Assembly: GCA_947646735.1 (NCBI GenBank) | Contig: CANTFK010000921.1 | Coordinates: 124,001-188,000 of the forward strand | Origin: Peronospora farinosa | Lineage: Eukaryota > Oomycota > Peronosporomycetes > Peronosporales > Peronosporaceae | Direction: 5' to 3' | Length of the DNA stretch: 64,000 bases | Shown here: in pieces, positions 32,460 to 43,745 of the stretch | Layout of the letters: every line of letters begins with the position of its first letter | How positions within the stretch are numbered: the first letter of the stretch is position 1 | Position numbers and translations under genes: made by a program | Notes under the pieces: model-generated | Told to the model about the DNA's origin: nothing | What the model saw: the letters and a program-made list of their open reading frames with translations, nothing else | Database searches by the model: none

Positions 32460-33932
32460 ATGCCACCGGAACGTGGTAAGGCTGATAAGTTGACTGCAAA
32501 GGCACCCATGCAGACCAGCACAAGTTCACGCACCGCGATAACTCACAGCCGTCGCTAAGTGTCTCTGTGAAAAAGCCGACATCTAATATCAGCTTGCCAG
32601 CAGAGAACACTAGTCCATCAGACTTTGATGCGGGAAGACTTGTCTCTCATTGTTGACTGCAATGAGAGTGCACCATTACCACCACCTCAAAGTGGTGATG
32701 AGAACAGTGCTCTGATTGGACATATATCCCCATAATGTGGGGCACCCAACCTTCAGGAAGCTTCCATGCTTCCTGACAGCGAGGGTCATGCCTCGTCGTC
32801 TGCGCCAACATGCACAGCGATCACAACTAACCGCATTCCTTCGAAAGAAACAGCCGCGGATATTCTAAATCTCCCGCCTACATCTGATGTATTGGCAATC
32901 CATAATGGAGAGTCAGACTCAGGCGAGGGTGAGAAAAAAGGCCCTTCGACTTCACAGTCGGCCTCACTATCCTGCCGTCGCGAGGGTGGCTACGTGAGTG
33001 GTGGATTGCCACGAATGCCACCACCATTCGAGTGACTACGCTGGAGTGGTAATAGTGCGAAGTTTTTAGGGCGTGCCACTATTGACGCTAATTAGCTCTT
33101 TAGCGTCTTTCCATCATGTAAAAGACAGGGCAAAGCACGAGGTCGCGCTTTCCCTATCCCCGTCCTGTTGCGTTCTAACGGAACAATCGACAAATACGAA
33201 AAGCATAGTTCCTGCGCCGTGTCAAACCGCATGCAGATGCAGTAAAACAGCGGTCGCAGCGAATCAGCTTCGCTATGACGCGCGCGAGGGAAATATTGAG
33301 TGGTCACATAATCCCAGCTCCTCTTCGTCACGCTGCCCCTGCTAGTCCATCGGGACTTAACAGAGCGAGTGCAGATGGTGCTTCTGCTCGTAAGCAGCCA
33401 CCAGCCCAGGCACGTAGATACGCAACGCGTCGATCGGTTTCCAAGAGTTGAAACTCTTCGGGTATAACTTCCAGTGGATAAGGATCTGAAGCTTTTGCTT
33501 CACATGGCGGTGGGCCAACAACCTTCCAACAAGGAAGCGAGTGTGCCCACCCGCATCCACCAACACAGTTGGCGCCCGATAGGAGCGGCGATTACGCACA
33601 ACTATTCGCGGCTTCCTATTCTGTTGTCGTTCAGTCGCAGGCGGGGGCTGCGATGAAGAGAGAGGTGGCTGATCTGTCGAATCAAGTCTCGCGACTGAAT
33701 TTGGATCTACGATCTGTGATTACGAGGATCGTCAGAGTTATGACCGCCTGAAGACCCGTTTGGACATCTTAGAGCAACTGGTGATGAGAGACTCGCATCA
33801 AGCGCGAGTACTCCTCATTCACCGAGTCCTGTACCTAGCCCTCGTTCGTATACGGGTAGCCTATAGGCTTCCTCTTCGCCTGGTCGGCAACGACGCTCGA
33901 CTCACAGTCGACGTCACCATCGTTCTTGTTAG
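32460..33932 (+). pseudogene. Antisense coding-like region of element E
   Basis: On the strand opposite to gag-pol, between the 3' LTR and the integrase tail, frames switch but stay protein-like: MPPERGKADKLTAKAP at 32460, 32766-33035, then 33569-33830 with a coiled coil (MKREVADLSNQVSRLNLDL, YDRLKTRLDILEQLV), then a Ser/Pro/Arg-rich end (HSPSPVPSPRSYTGS, RRSTHSRRHHRS) to a TAG at 33932. Position and tail composition parallel the antisense ORFs of B and C, but I see no clear sequence match to them. It overlaps the chromodomain on the other strand. Confidence 0.4.
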
Positions 33933-34423
33933 ACCGATGTGGATATGTGATCTCTTCTGGATCAGCATATCGTTTCAGACGACCCACGTAAAATACGGGG
34001 TGCGTCTTCGTATAGGGTGGGAGAGTGTGTCTATCCAATTTAATTATCTATCTAAAATAGGGCTCCAACTTCTTCAACCACTGTAAATGGCCCAATGAAT
34101 CGGGGAAATAGCTTAGTAGTACCACCAGGTAGTACAGAAAGTGCCTGTTTAGGTAGGGTAGCAGAACTTAATAGCACTTTTTCCCCCACACTAGAGTATT
34201 CATTGTTTTTGCGACCATGTTGGCCCGCATATTGATTTTGCTTGTCTTGTGCGCTTGCCATTGCGTCACGGACTTTACGTGTGATGGCTAATCGCTCATC
34301 CACAAAGCGCTGAGCGTCGCTCACGCTTTTAGCATCCAGCTCGCCTATGACGCCTCCAAGAGGTCGTTCATGGGTCGACGCTGTTGATAACACAATAGTG
34401 TCATCATCAAGAAGCACAAGCAT
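33357..34423 (-). pseudogene. Element E integrase tail and chromodomain
   Basis: The minus strand gives RFIGPFTVVEE (near 34060), HPVFYVGRLKRY (33980) and, in another frame, a chromodomain-like stretch (33357-33599) with LQILIHWKLYPKSFNSWKP. The N-terminal part (34052-34423) matches 12677-12985 of remnant A. Confidence 0.7.
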
Positions 34424-34426
34424 TTC

Positions 34427-35410
34427 TTATCGTGCCTCCTCTGTGACACCTATAGGTGTCGTGATCACTGCTAAACTAGCATTGCCACTAGGGAAAATTT
34501 GACCCTTTTTAGCATTCGCACCGAGCAAAGTGAGGAGGCCTCCCCCACTAAGACTCGGGCTGCGTACAAACAAGACTAGCGTTCGAGGATTACACAGTCC
34601 GTTAATGTAAAACGGTGTTTCACCCGTACTGACGTGAACACTATTATTAATAGCGAACTCCACGAATGGCAATTGATTGCTCCATTCTTTGGGAGTCGCT
34701 ATTGTACGCAACACATCCGCCACGACTCGATTGGCTCGTTCTGTTTGGCCATCGGTCTGGGGATGATCAGCGGTTGACATCTGGAGCTTGCTACCTAGCA
34801 GCTCAAACACATGTCGCCAAAAACCCGACGTAAAACGCGAATCCCGGTCCGATACTATGGACTCGGGCATCCCGTGTAGCCGGTACACATGATCCAGAAA
34901 CAAGAGGGCAGCCTCTTTTCCTGAGATCTTGGTGCTACATGGTGCCAAATGCACCATCTTGCTCAGTCTGTCTACAAAGACGACGAGCCCCGTCCTGCCT
35001 TTATGGTCAGGCGGTAAGCCAAACATGAAGTCCAAACTGACCGACTTCCAGCATTCAGTAGGAATCGGCAGTGGCTTCAGTGGCGCACTGCTAGAAGGTG
35101 CAGGCTGTATGCGCTGACACTCTTCACAAGAGCGAATATAGTTGGCCACCCACCGATATGGGTGGGGCCACCTATATTCCTCTGACACTCGTAAGAATGT
35201 CTTTTCACGGCTCAGATGCCCACTAGATGGCGCATCATGGCACTCGTGAAGTATCATCAGCTTGCGATCTGTGTCATGAGGGACATAGATTCTCAAGGGA
35301 TCACAGGGTGACAGCTGATGCCATAACATGCCATCACTGTAACTAAAGCGATTTAACTTCGCTTTGAGGTGCGACGTAAGGATAACCTTTCGTCCACCAA
35401 AATGATCCAA
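34427..35410 (-). pseudogene. Element E integrase
   Basis: A 327-codon frame with HHCC region (HECHDAPSSGH, CEECQR), VSLDFMFGLP, SDRDSRFTSGFW and HPQTDGQTERANR. It ends at a TAA (minus of 34427-34429) that is identical in remnant A, after which the same frame goes on in the next ORF. The arginine lost from SDRD in A is kept here, while P is changed to S. Confidence 0.8.
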
Positions 35411-35587
35411 CAGCAGGCGACAATGTTCGTCCTGACTGTATCACTCCTTTATGTTGGAGGCCATTGAGCTCGTCACATGGTAGGCCTTCATGGCTGCCAA
35501 TGTTGACGACTCAACTTGTGCTTTCGCACGAGATACACTTTCCTGGTGTCTTGCCTCGAAGCGCGATAACGCTTCAGTCAAGACATT

Positions 35588-36474
35588 TCACTTACCTGGC
35601 TTATATTCAACTTTGAGATTAATCTCAGAGAAGAATGTCAGCCATCTCGTCATCCGAGGCGAGAGGTGCGGTGAATTTATAGCGGTCCGCAGTGATGCGT
35701 GATCCGTATAAACCACAAAAGGTTCGGTGCCCAAGAGGTACACCCGAAACTTTACAAGGGCATACTTGATTGAAAGTAACTCCTTGTCATGCACAGGGTA
35801 ATTCAGATCTGCGACTTTCAAAAGCCGAGACTGATACGAAATGACACGGTCAACGTCGCTATCATCCTTTTGCATGAGCGCGCTGCCGATTGCAAAATTG
35901 CTTTTATCGCAGACGACGCTAAAGAGCTTATCCGCGTCTGGCAATGCCAAGACCGGTGCCTTTACAAGAGATTGCTTCACTGATGTGAACGCATCTACTT
36001 GCTCCTCTGACCAAGTCCATTCTGTATCCTTTCTCAAAAGGTCAGACAATGGTTTATTCTGCTCCCATAATTCTTGCTGTACTTATGCAAGTAATTAGCG
36101 AGCCCAAGGAATTCGTGCAGATCCTTCACATTACGTGGGACTGGCCATTCCTTGATAGCCTTTACCTTTTCTGGGTCTGCTCGTACACCATGTGTACCCA
36201 CTATGCATCCTGGCACTGGTATCTCGGGGACACCTATTACGCACTTTTGCAAGTTTACGTATAATTGGGCGTCACCCAGAGTCTGCAACACAGCGTATAA
36301 ATGACGCTTGTGCGACTCTATCGCGCTCAGACCGTCCTCCGCCCTACTATGCACGAATACATCGTCAAAGTAATGGGGCGCGTAGGCACGGGACTGACGC
36401 ATCACGTGAGCCACCACTCGGTTGAATGTTGCTGGAGCATTTTTAACCCTTGTGGCATCACAAGCCACTCCCAC
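35588..36474 (-). pseudogene. Element E RT C-terminus and RNase H
   Basis: Two overlapping frames: RT from the catalytic box (YFDDVFVHSRAE) through VRADPEKVKAIKEWP, then RNase H (FSVVCDKSNFAIGSALMQ, TDHASLRTAINSP). The N-terminal half of RT (36475-36870) is recognisable only in broken frames. Confidence 0.75.
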
Positions 36475-36957
36475 AGCATACCGCTTGGGGTGCTTACTGC
36501 CGTTTTGGCTACATCAGTATCTCTCATAAGAACTTGATAGTAGCCATCCTTCAGATCCTACGCGGAAAAGATAGTTGACTTTCCCATGGAATTCAACAAA
36601 ACATCTTTCCGCGGCATCGACGTTTGAGCTGGAATGGTGTCCGTGTTCAGCTTATTATAAGCATGAACCACGCGCCATCCAACTGTTACTTTACGCACAC
36701 AGAAGTTCGGGCTGCAGTGAGGCGACTTGCTCTCACGTACATGTCCCGCCTTATTTCGCTTGTCGAAGAACTCGTCCCATGTAACCGACTTGTTCCTTCA
36801 ACAACGGCCACTGCCTCGTCACACAATACTTGGTGCCAGGCTCCAGGTCAATCTCGTGCCTGATGCCCCTATCGGCCGGTAGGCGGCTCGGCACTTCTGC
36901 TGGATCACGGTGTTTCTACAGAACATCATAGAACGGGCTGTCCTTCAAGGCTTCCCA
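36475..36957 (-). pseudogene. Element E RT N-terminal region, broken
   Basis: The minus strand shows the lead-in (IRHEIDLEPGTKYCVTRQWP) and the entry of RT with stops and frameshifts. It follows directly after the solo LTR. Confidence 0.65.
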
Positions 36958-37299
36958 TGTAACGGGGCTAGAACGTACCGTCACTAGCTTACACGTGCGC
37001 TTGAGGAAGACTCAAGCCCAAGTATTAGGTATTAAGTAAATTTAACTCTGATTTTTATTTTGGTTTTAATTCGTACTAATTACGAAGATTTTAGTCGTAA
37101 TAAATACGACAGTGTTCCCGCCTTTCGGGAACCACACAATTTCAGGTTGATTTATCATTGGTCCATATTGGGGACTTTAGGCCCAATAATAAACCAATAA
37201 TAAATTACCACGCTGTGCCCGCTATTCGGGCCCAGCACCTGCCTACATATGTAATTGTTTATTTGTGTTAATGCTATATGTGTAATGTAGCCCATTACA
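36958..37299 (-). repeat. Solo LTR of the B family inside element E
   Basis: 342 bp from TGTAATGGG to CCCGTTACA on the minus strand, the same length as the B 5' LTR, flanked by TCCCA on both sides (36953-36957 and 37300-37304). No internal region is present, so it is the product of LTR-LTR recombination after a B-family insertion. Confidence 0.9.
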
Positions 37300-38192
37300 T
37301 CCCAGGCTTGAGCAGCAAACCGTTTCTTCTTGTCGGTCTCCAAGACGCTCTCGACCATTGTGGACGACGAGCAACATTTCACCACGTTCTCTTCTGGAAC
37401 TGGTGCGACTATCTCGTGGATCTTTCCTTCCTTAAGTTCGGACAGAAGCAGATCCCACGTCATCTCCGAGATATTGACTATATCCTCGGCAGATGCCAAG
37501 ACAAGTTAGAGCACCTAAACTCCGAAAGCTTCCGGAATTTTGTCTTCGACGGCCTCGAACAACTCGTTCGTAGGTCCGTCATCTTGGACAGATACTGATC
37601 CAAGGGTCACTTGTTTCGACGTGCCCTTGATCATCTTAATACGTCTAGTGCTCTTTTTTCGAGTCACCACGGTGAACTTCTCTTTACAAGAGAAGTCACT
37701 AAAGCAGAAGGCGAGTTCAGCTTGAACTTCCTCCGATTTAACGAGCTCGCTATTCATTAAACGAACGGTCGCTTCTTTTCGCTTGTCATCCTGGAAAATC
37801 GACTCATAACTCGCCGGACTCTTTTTCAGAGCCGCGAGTTTCACAAAGTTTTGGGATGAACACGAATCAACAAGAAGGGTCATCACTTGGTCATAGCCTC
37901 GTACTCGAGCGCTATAGACCAAAAAAGCTGAGATCCGACCTTTCGGATCCTCAGGGACTATGCTGCCCATTTGTTCGATCACTCTGAACTTAGGGGTATC
38001 TTCAGAGTCCGCGACAGTAGGGCATCTCGCCCCTACTGCGCTCCCGCATTTCCCGACCCATCTTGGGCAGGTGCTGAACCCGTGCGTGGTTTTTGCACCT
38101 CCCTTCGGGTTGGGAGATATTTTGCTGGGCGCCTTGGTCCCAGCAGCAAGTTTGGCATAGCAGCGAGCCATCATATGCCGCGCTTGCCGCAC
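37155..38192 (-). pseudogene. Element E protease and post-protease linker
   Basis: The frame 37515-38192 carries the retropepsin: MTLLVDSCSSQNFVKLAAL at the active site, with cysteine in place of the usual glycine of DSG, which should impair activity. The frame 37300-37499 continues with MASAEDIVNISEMTWDLLLSE, comparable to the ITSLPGLSW segment of B. Upstream of the protease, CYAKLAAGTKAP may be a remnant of the Gag end. Confidence 0.7.
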
Positions 38193-38223
38193 TTGTAGCC
38201 GATAAAATCTTCATTGCCTAACT

Positions 38224-38972
38224 CTATAGGAGTGGCATCTGACTTCTCCGCCGACGGCCTGAATAGGCTGTCGCCAAGGCACTGTTGTAGGACTGCTCCT
38301 CAACCATGGCAATATTAATTTCCTCCTCCATCGTCTTTGGCACCTTTTTTAAAAGGTCCTGACGCGATGGGTCGTGCCGTAGTCCACTCATGAACGTTGG
38401 AACCTTCATGTGTTCCGATATCGGACCTATATTAATGGACGCAGACAGCGAACGCATCTCCTGCACATACTCTTGCATAGAGCGTTTCGCCTTTCGTGCT
38501 CCAAAGAAGCGCGCCTGAAGCAACACTTCGTTGATAGGCGGCTAATACATGGCGCAAATCTTTGTTTTAAAGATCTCCCATGATGGAAACGCATCAGCAT
38601 TTGCCATCAGCGCAGAGTATGCCCACTCTGACGCTTTGCCACGAAAGTTGGACATGGCATACGGCATCATTCTGGTGTCGTCTTCGATGAGCTGCGCCAT
38701 ACCGCATTGCTCAACTGCTAACAGCCAGTGAACAATCGTGTGAGGGCTAGTTCCATCGAACTTCGGAGGGTCCATCCGAATGGGACTTGTTTGAGTAGAC
38801 CGGGCAAAGAACGTCTCAACAGTTCTGTTGAGCGCCTCATTACGTGCTTGCTCACACCTAAGCTCATCCTGAGTCTTAGTGATGGACTCAGCCGTGGCTT
38901 GGCTGTTTGCCTCGGATGCGTTTCTACGCTATCCGAGCACAAACGCCTCAAATTGCTCCAACTGAGCAACAT
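38224..38972 (-). pseudogene. Element E gag
   Basis: Three overlapping minus-strand frames form a Gag: MDPPKFDGTSPHTIVHWLL, FRGKASEWAYSALMANADA, then RSMQEYVQEMRSLSASINI and VPTFMSGLRHDPSRQDLL. The pattern is the gypsy retrotrans_gag type. I see no intact zinc knuckle. Confidence 0.75.
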
Positions 38973-39161
38973 GTTGTTTAGGAGGACAATCTAAGAGGTT
39001 GTCCAGGGCTTGTTCACCAAGTCCTTGTGCCATATGCTCTGCCAACTCCCTATGATGTTGGGAGAGGTGGCAAAATCCCCAAAGTTCACGTTGAGGGAGA
39101 TCGTATCCACACGCACGCTCAGAGAGACGAGCCGTGGGAAGGACCAACAAGTGCTACCAAG

Positions 39162-39762
39162 TGTAGACGGGCACTTCTACGAAGTTGCCTCGTGCTACTT
39201 AGCGCACACCTTCAGCACAAGCGAGGAAGCGGTTAAACCGTCTTACCTCCGCGTGCGGTGGTGGTTGCGTTGTTCGGTCGCTTAAAGCGCCGAACCAAAA
39301 TGCTGCCGGCCGCTTAGAGCGGTCCGCGCAACGAACAACTAAGAGGTACCTCACTTACGTCACGCAGAAGCTTATGAAACTTCTCGTGCGCAGTGGGCAA
39401 AAGTTAGGAAATTTAAGACTGACTTATATTTAATAGGCTTTAACTAAATATAAGTTTAACTACTGATTGGCTAATTATGCAAAAATTGGATACGCGTCTC
39501 TTTAGAAACGTATCCTTACGTGCGAGCTTAAAATATATTTAATCTCGCTGGTAACTTCTGTTTGAAGCGTCACCATGACGCCCAGTCCCAACTGGCGTCA
39601 TCCTCGTTGAATGTGAATCCATCCATGGATATCACATGCATGAGGGTGGGTCACATTGGTGTGCCACACCCAAGTGGCAGGCCTAAGGTAACTCGTACCC
39701 ATTTAGGCCTGCCCGTTAAGTATTCGATACTTAATGAATCGTGTAACTCTTAGTCCGTTACA
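39162..39762 (-). repeat. 5' LTR of element E
   Basis: 601 bp. It matches the other LTR closely except in the terminal 70 bases (39162-39230), and is followed on the minus strand by the primer-binding nonamer at 39159-39151. Confidence 0.88.
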
Positions 39763-41284
39763 TATGATTCATAGAAGAGAAAGGATAGCCGAGAAAGCCA
39801 AACATAACACAGAATCATGATTACTCAATATTCTAGCTTTTACCTCTTCCGGAATCTCGTTCTCGTTCAGCTCTGGATAAGCAGTCTCATCCTCTCCGAT
39901 AGGATTGAAAAGATCCGAAATCGTCATGGGTTTTTGGTCACGCAGCTGCTCTAGATGGTCTCTCAGCTCCTGCCCAGCTTCGACAATTTCTACCATCTAG
40001 ATAGGCAAGACACTATTATACACTGTATTTACATATAAAATTTACTATTATACAAGAAAACAAGCTTACGACGTGTGTGGCACACCTTGAGGCTGGGTCC
40101 AACTAACAAAGGAGTCAGAGACTTAAGTTCGTTTTAGCAGTCTGAACGTTGGGGCTGGATCTGCCAGGTTTCTTTTTATTATCTAAGTTTTCATGTACAT
40201 TACACAAAAATCCGATAAGTTTTAACCTCTATTAAGTTGTGGATATTGCCATCCACCGTATATATATATATCTTAATGGAGGGAGCTCTATATATGCAAT
40301 ATAAAAACTTTAACGGTGATGTACTTTAGTTATGATGTTCCAACCGTCGTGTAACCCCGGTACATATGTTCACGTGTAGTTTTGAGCGGTTCAAATGGTC
40401 TTTATACAGGGAGTTAAAACTATATGCAAGATCTCTGGGTAGGTGGTAGCCTCAGTTTTCTATCATGACACGATCGTCCCCCTCCTCGCTTTTTCATTTG
40501 GCTGGCTCGATACGCCGGTCGGACGTCATGAGGGGCACTCTTCTCAAGACACGTGAAAAGGTCCGTTGACCAAGTCCGAGATACTTTTGTGCGTAGTCAC
40601 GACCGGGTGGCTGGGTTGCTCACGCACACTCGAAGCATCTCTTTTCAGGGGACAGCAGTGGACGCTTGGATAGGAGTTGTAGAGTCCCAACTAGCCATCA
40701 TGACGTAAATCCTGACCACTTCCGCGGGGTCAACTTGCTCTGCTTTCTGCCCATCGACCTCGGGTTACAATCGTTTCCAAACTTGCCTAAACGCACCACC
40801 GGACGAAAAGTGTCGGACTTGCTACTTACTATACATAACAAACGGGAGAATGGATCTCAACGGGGTCGTCACGGCTGTCCAAGCAGTTCTTTTCATCGTA
40901 CCGGCATTGGCGCTCAGCGAATGGGTCGACTTATTGGGCTAGATCGTGAACCAACGTGGTGCTGAATACCTCAACGCTTTGTCGACGGCATATCACCTAA
41001 AGATATCCTGCGGACCGCTACCCTTTCGAGTCACACGCTGCGCTGCCTCCCAAAAGCGCGCCAGCGAGGAGAAGACATCTTCCCTTTAACCTTGGACCTA
41101 CTATGAATGGGGCTTCCCATCTTAGGAAAAGGGACCAGTTCCCTGGCTCTCGGAGATCTCTGTTTCTGTCCGTTGCTGGCCGAAGGCGCATTGAGAATTG
41201 TTCACGTGTACTTGGCCAGTACCTCCGATCCGTTCAAAAGTGTTAGCCGAGCCGGTATTTGCATTACTTTTATGGCTGTTGCCA
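39763..41284. other. Spacer between element E and the effector cluster
   Basis: A minus-strand frame at 39769-39996 (EAGQELRDHLEQLRDQKP, NENEIPEEVKARIL) looks protein-like and could be the C-terminus of an older mobile-element protein cut by the E insertion. From 40000 to 41284 I see no convincing gene, only scattered short frames and a TA-rich patch near 40260. Confidence 0.4.
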
Positions 41285-41475
41285 GTTAGGAATCGTGTGG
41301 TAAGTATTCAGCCCCGTTCTGGAGAGCCAATTACGGTAATTCAGTCTTCGTAAAAGCTTCTTACATTGACTGATCTTGAGAGACTCACTCTCCTCAAACG
41401 TCAAGATTTTATTAGCGTCAAACGTGTCAAAGCGAAACCGTCAAAAACCTCGAGCAATTCCTTGAAGCATTTTGA
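41285..41475 (-). pseudogene. EF-hand-like relic, second copy
   Basis: Reverse complement of the 5395-5612 relic with scattered changes, including loss of part of the loop. Confidence 0.45.
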
Positions 41476-41742
41476 AAGAGAGATCTGCATCCGCATCTCG
41501 AGCTTCTGCTAATTCTTAGCACTTCTTTACCATCTTCTTTTATCTTCTTGTCACCTGGTTTTACTTGTTAAGATGCTTCACATGTGAAAAAATTGGTCAG
41601 AATCACGCCTTTCCTCGTATAATCGGTCTGCGATATGCAGAATCTTAAATGTATTATGAGTCGATTATATGATCCAATCAGGATCCATCGTTTCGCTAAA
41701 ACTGTCGTTGTGCTCGTGCCGCTCGGTCCATTAGCGATTGAT

Positions 41743-41758
41743 TCATTCAAGAATTTGC
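41743..41758 (+). promoter_or_regulatory. Inr+FPR core promoter of the 41792 pseudogene
   Basis: TCATTCAAGAATTTGC: initiator TCATTCA and FPR AATTTGC, 34 bases before the ATG. Confidence 0.65.
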
Positions 41759-41791
41759 TTCGTACCCGAGACTCATCGAAGAAATTGATCC

Positions 41792-42210
41792 ATGCGTTTC
41801 AACATTTTGGTTGCGCCTGTTGTGGCCGCGTTTGTTGCGAGTGTAGCTGTTTTGTCAGTGCGGAAGTTGCTGCTCTCGATGGCTACACCCACGACGGCAA
41901 GGAAGTGGTTCGTCGTCTTCGAGAAGATAGAGACGTTCAAGAGGAGAGATTGCTACCTGGGTTCAATTTTTTGAATGAATTAATTTCTAAAATGAAACCT
42001 CGTTGGGTCTCTAGATCTGGTTATACTCCAGAGGCTGCAGCATTATATGCTAAATTTCACAAAGGTAAAAAATTGAAAGACTTTTTGAAGACCGAAAAAT
42101 TAAAGAGACTTCAGAAAGAGGGAGAGATTAAAAAGAAATTTCCTACATCTAAAATGTTAATGGACGCAGAGGACGAGACGGCGCCTTTGCTCCCACGTAA
42201 AACTACGTAG
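41792..42210 (+). pseudogene. RxLR effector twin with frameshift in the signal peptide
   Basis: Almost identical to the 4070-4489 gene, but one T is missing at about 41841 in the signal-peptide codons (GCGAGTGTAGC instead of GCGAGTTGTAGC). From the conserved ATG the frame therefore ends after 60 codons without an RxLR motif. The downstream frame, still carrying RRLR and EER, is open from 41635 but has no signal peptide. The gene is probably dead, or makes a non-secreted product. A sequencing error is the alternative. Confidence 0.8.
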
Positions 42211-42249
42211 AAGGAAGCGTAATTTTCACATTTCATTTCTCTGTATAAG

Positions 42250-42513
42250 TGTTTTGAAGGATTGTGAGAATACGCTTACTTTTAAGGAAAGTGGGTTGAT
42301 AGAGAAACGAGGTATTAGTTTGAACAACTAAAGTACGGAGATGTGGACGAAGTTATCAGAGTTATGCAATACGTTGTCAAGAATATGATAAAGGAAAGGA
42401 GGAGTCGGAAATAATTGGTCGTCTACTTGGCGTCTGCAATCGGTCTCGTATCTTGCATCTACGTTGTATACCATTCCATGACCAGGAATTTAATGTCACG
42501 GGCAGGTGGTTAG
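42250..42513 (+). pseudogene. Decayed C-terminal membrane domain after the effector twin
   Basis: Frames shift between IEKRGISLNN, KYGDVDEVIRVMQYVVK and LASAIGLVSCIYVVY, which align in order with the C-terminal part of the 1-303 and 44317 effectors. The relic stop TAG (42511-42513) matches the functional stop of the 1-303 gene. Confidence 0.7.
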
Positions 42514-42799
42514 AAGCTGTCCATCTTCTCTGATGGTTCCGGCTAATTTGATTGCCAGGAAAGATGGAAGTACAGCTTGCTTGGACTGTTTGAAGGTGTA
42601 CATGTGTAGGACGCTTTGATCATGGACAGTTGACTTGCTACTAATTGATGAATATACATTCTTTTTTTGCATTTTGTTTGCTTTCAACATGGATGTTACT
42701 TGCTTTCACTCCACTTCATACAAAGATTAGAAATACTTTGCCGTGTCTAATGGTCTCGAGTTGCATTCGTTCTACTTGTATATTGTACTATTAGGTGCT

Positions 42800-43598
42800 G
42801 TAGTAGTTTACTGTTTGATAAAGAATACATGCACACGCATTCTTTGTATTTGAAGCAGAGGCTGATCTAGAGGCATCCTTGTCGTGGCTAACTCACATAT
42901 TTCCATACCGACGAATGAACGGCCTTCTTTCAACTTCACCCTTGCTCAAGTAATGAAGCGTCCCAAGCAGCCGCTTACCATGATTCAAAAAACAATCGTT
43001 GAGCCACATTGGTACTGCTTCTTGGGCCTTCAGCTCACGCTTCTAGTTCTCATCACTGATACGTACCAGCTTCTCCCACTTTCTCCTTATTCTTGTGCCA
43101 GTCAGTCTTTCTCCACGACTTCGTCCAGTACAGCTTGAAGCTTCGGGTTGGTTGATGGACGATCTCTGACCAAATCCGCAGTCTCAAACTCGAGATCGTT
43201 GTTGTCGATACCGTCGCGAGCAATGACCACTTGAGCCGCTTGCTCAAGCAGCTTCTGCTTCTGTACAGCACGCACATTGCAAGAATTCTAATGTCACAGC
43301 CTTTGGCAAGGCGACGACAATCTACGTTTGTTTTTGTTCGACGGATCTTCGAGTTTCAAAAATTTGGCGAACAATCGCGCAACTTTGTCGTTGCCAGATC
43401 CGAATCCTGTGCTGGACTTGCCGTTCGATCACGACACGACCCCATCTCAGCCTGTGCTGGACTTGCCGTTCGTGGACGTGGCGACCGAGCATTAGACCTT
43501 GCTAATCTCGTCGGATTCTCGCTGGATGGTTCATATTGCCCACGAAGTGATCGTTATGAACCATCCAGTTTTTACTGACTTCTTGACATGTAGATATC
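42800..43598. other. Patchwork of old repeats, no gene
   Basis: Includes short matches to element X (for example 43335-43390, near the TTTGGCGAACAATCGCGCAAC box also found near 7150 and 3260). An imperfect duplication at about 43410-43475 reads CAGLAV twice. No supported gene. Confidence 0.4.
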
Positions 43599-43599
43599 T

Positions 43600-43745
43600 G
43601 CTGTATCGAGCGTCAAGAATCCATTAGCGTCAAACGTGTCAAATCGGACGGCAAAAGACTCGAGCAATTCCTTGAAGAACTCCGATTGAGCAATGTGCAT
43701 CCGCATCTCGAGCTCCTCTGTTTCTTAGCGCTACTTCACCATCGT
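43600..43745 (-). pseudogene. EF-hand-like relic, third copy
   Basis: The minus strand reads EELEMRMHIAQSEFFKELL followed by FDTFDANGFLTLD, the longest uninterrupted version of this relic. It lies about 600 bp upstream of the 44317 effector, in the same relative place as the other two copies. Confidence 0.5.

Larger units (their letters stand above)
31804..39762 (-). mobile_element. Complete LTR retrotransposon E (Ty3/gypsy chromovirus)
   Basis: Read on the minus strand: 5' LTR 39762-39162, primer-binding site, gag, protease, RT/RNase H, integrase, chromodomain, purine tract (32406-32420) and 3' LTR 32405-31804. It is bounded by the 5-bp duplication TATGA (31799-31803 and 39763-39767). A B-family solo LTR interrupts it at 36958-37299. 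The pol is nearly identical to remnant A. Stops and frameshifts are spread over all genes. The first 70 bases of the two LTRs (plus coordinates) differ strongly while the rest matches closely. Confidence 0.9.
41285..42800 (+). repeat. Segmental duplication, direct partner of 3480-5620
   Basis: Holds the EF-hand relic (minus, 41285-41475), promoter, effector pseudogene, relic C-terminal domain and 3' flank in the same order as the inverted copy. Similarity fades near 42800 and resumes in short pieces (for example the GAGGCTGATCTAGAGGC box near 42860). Confidence 0.75.
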
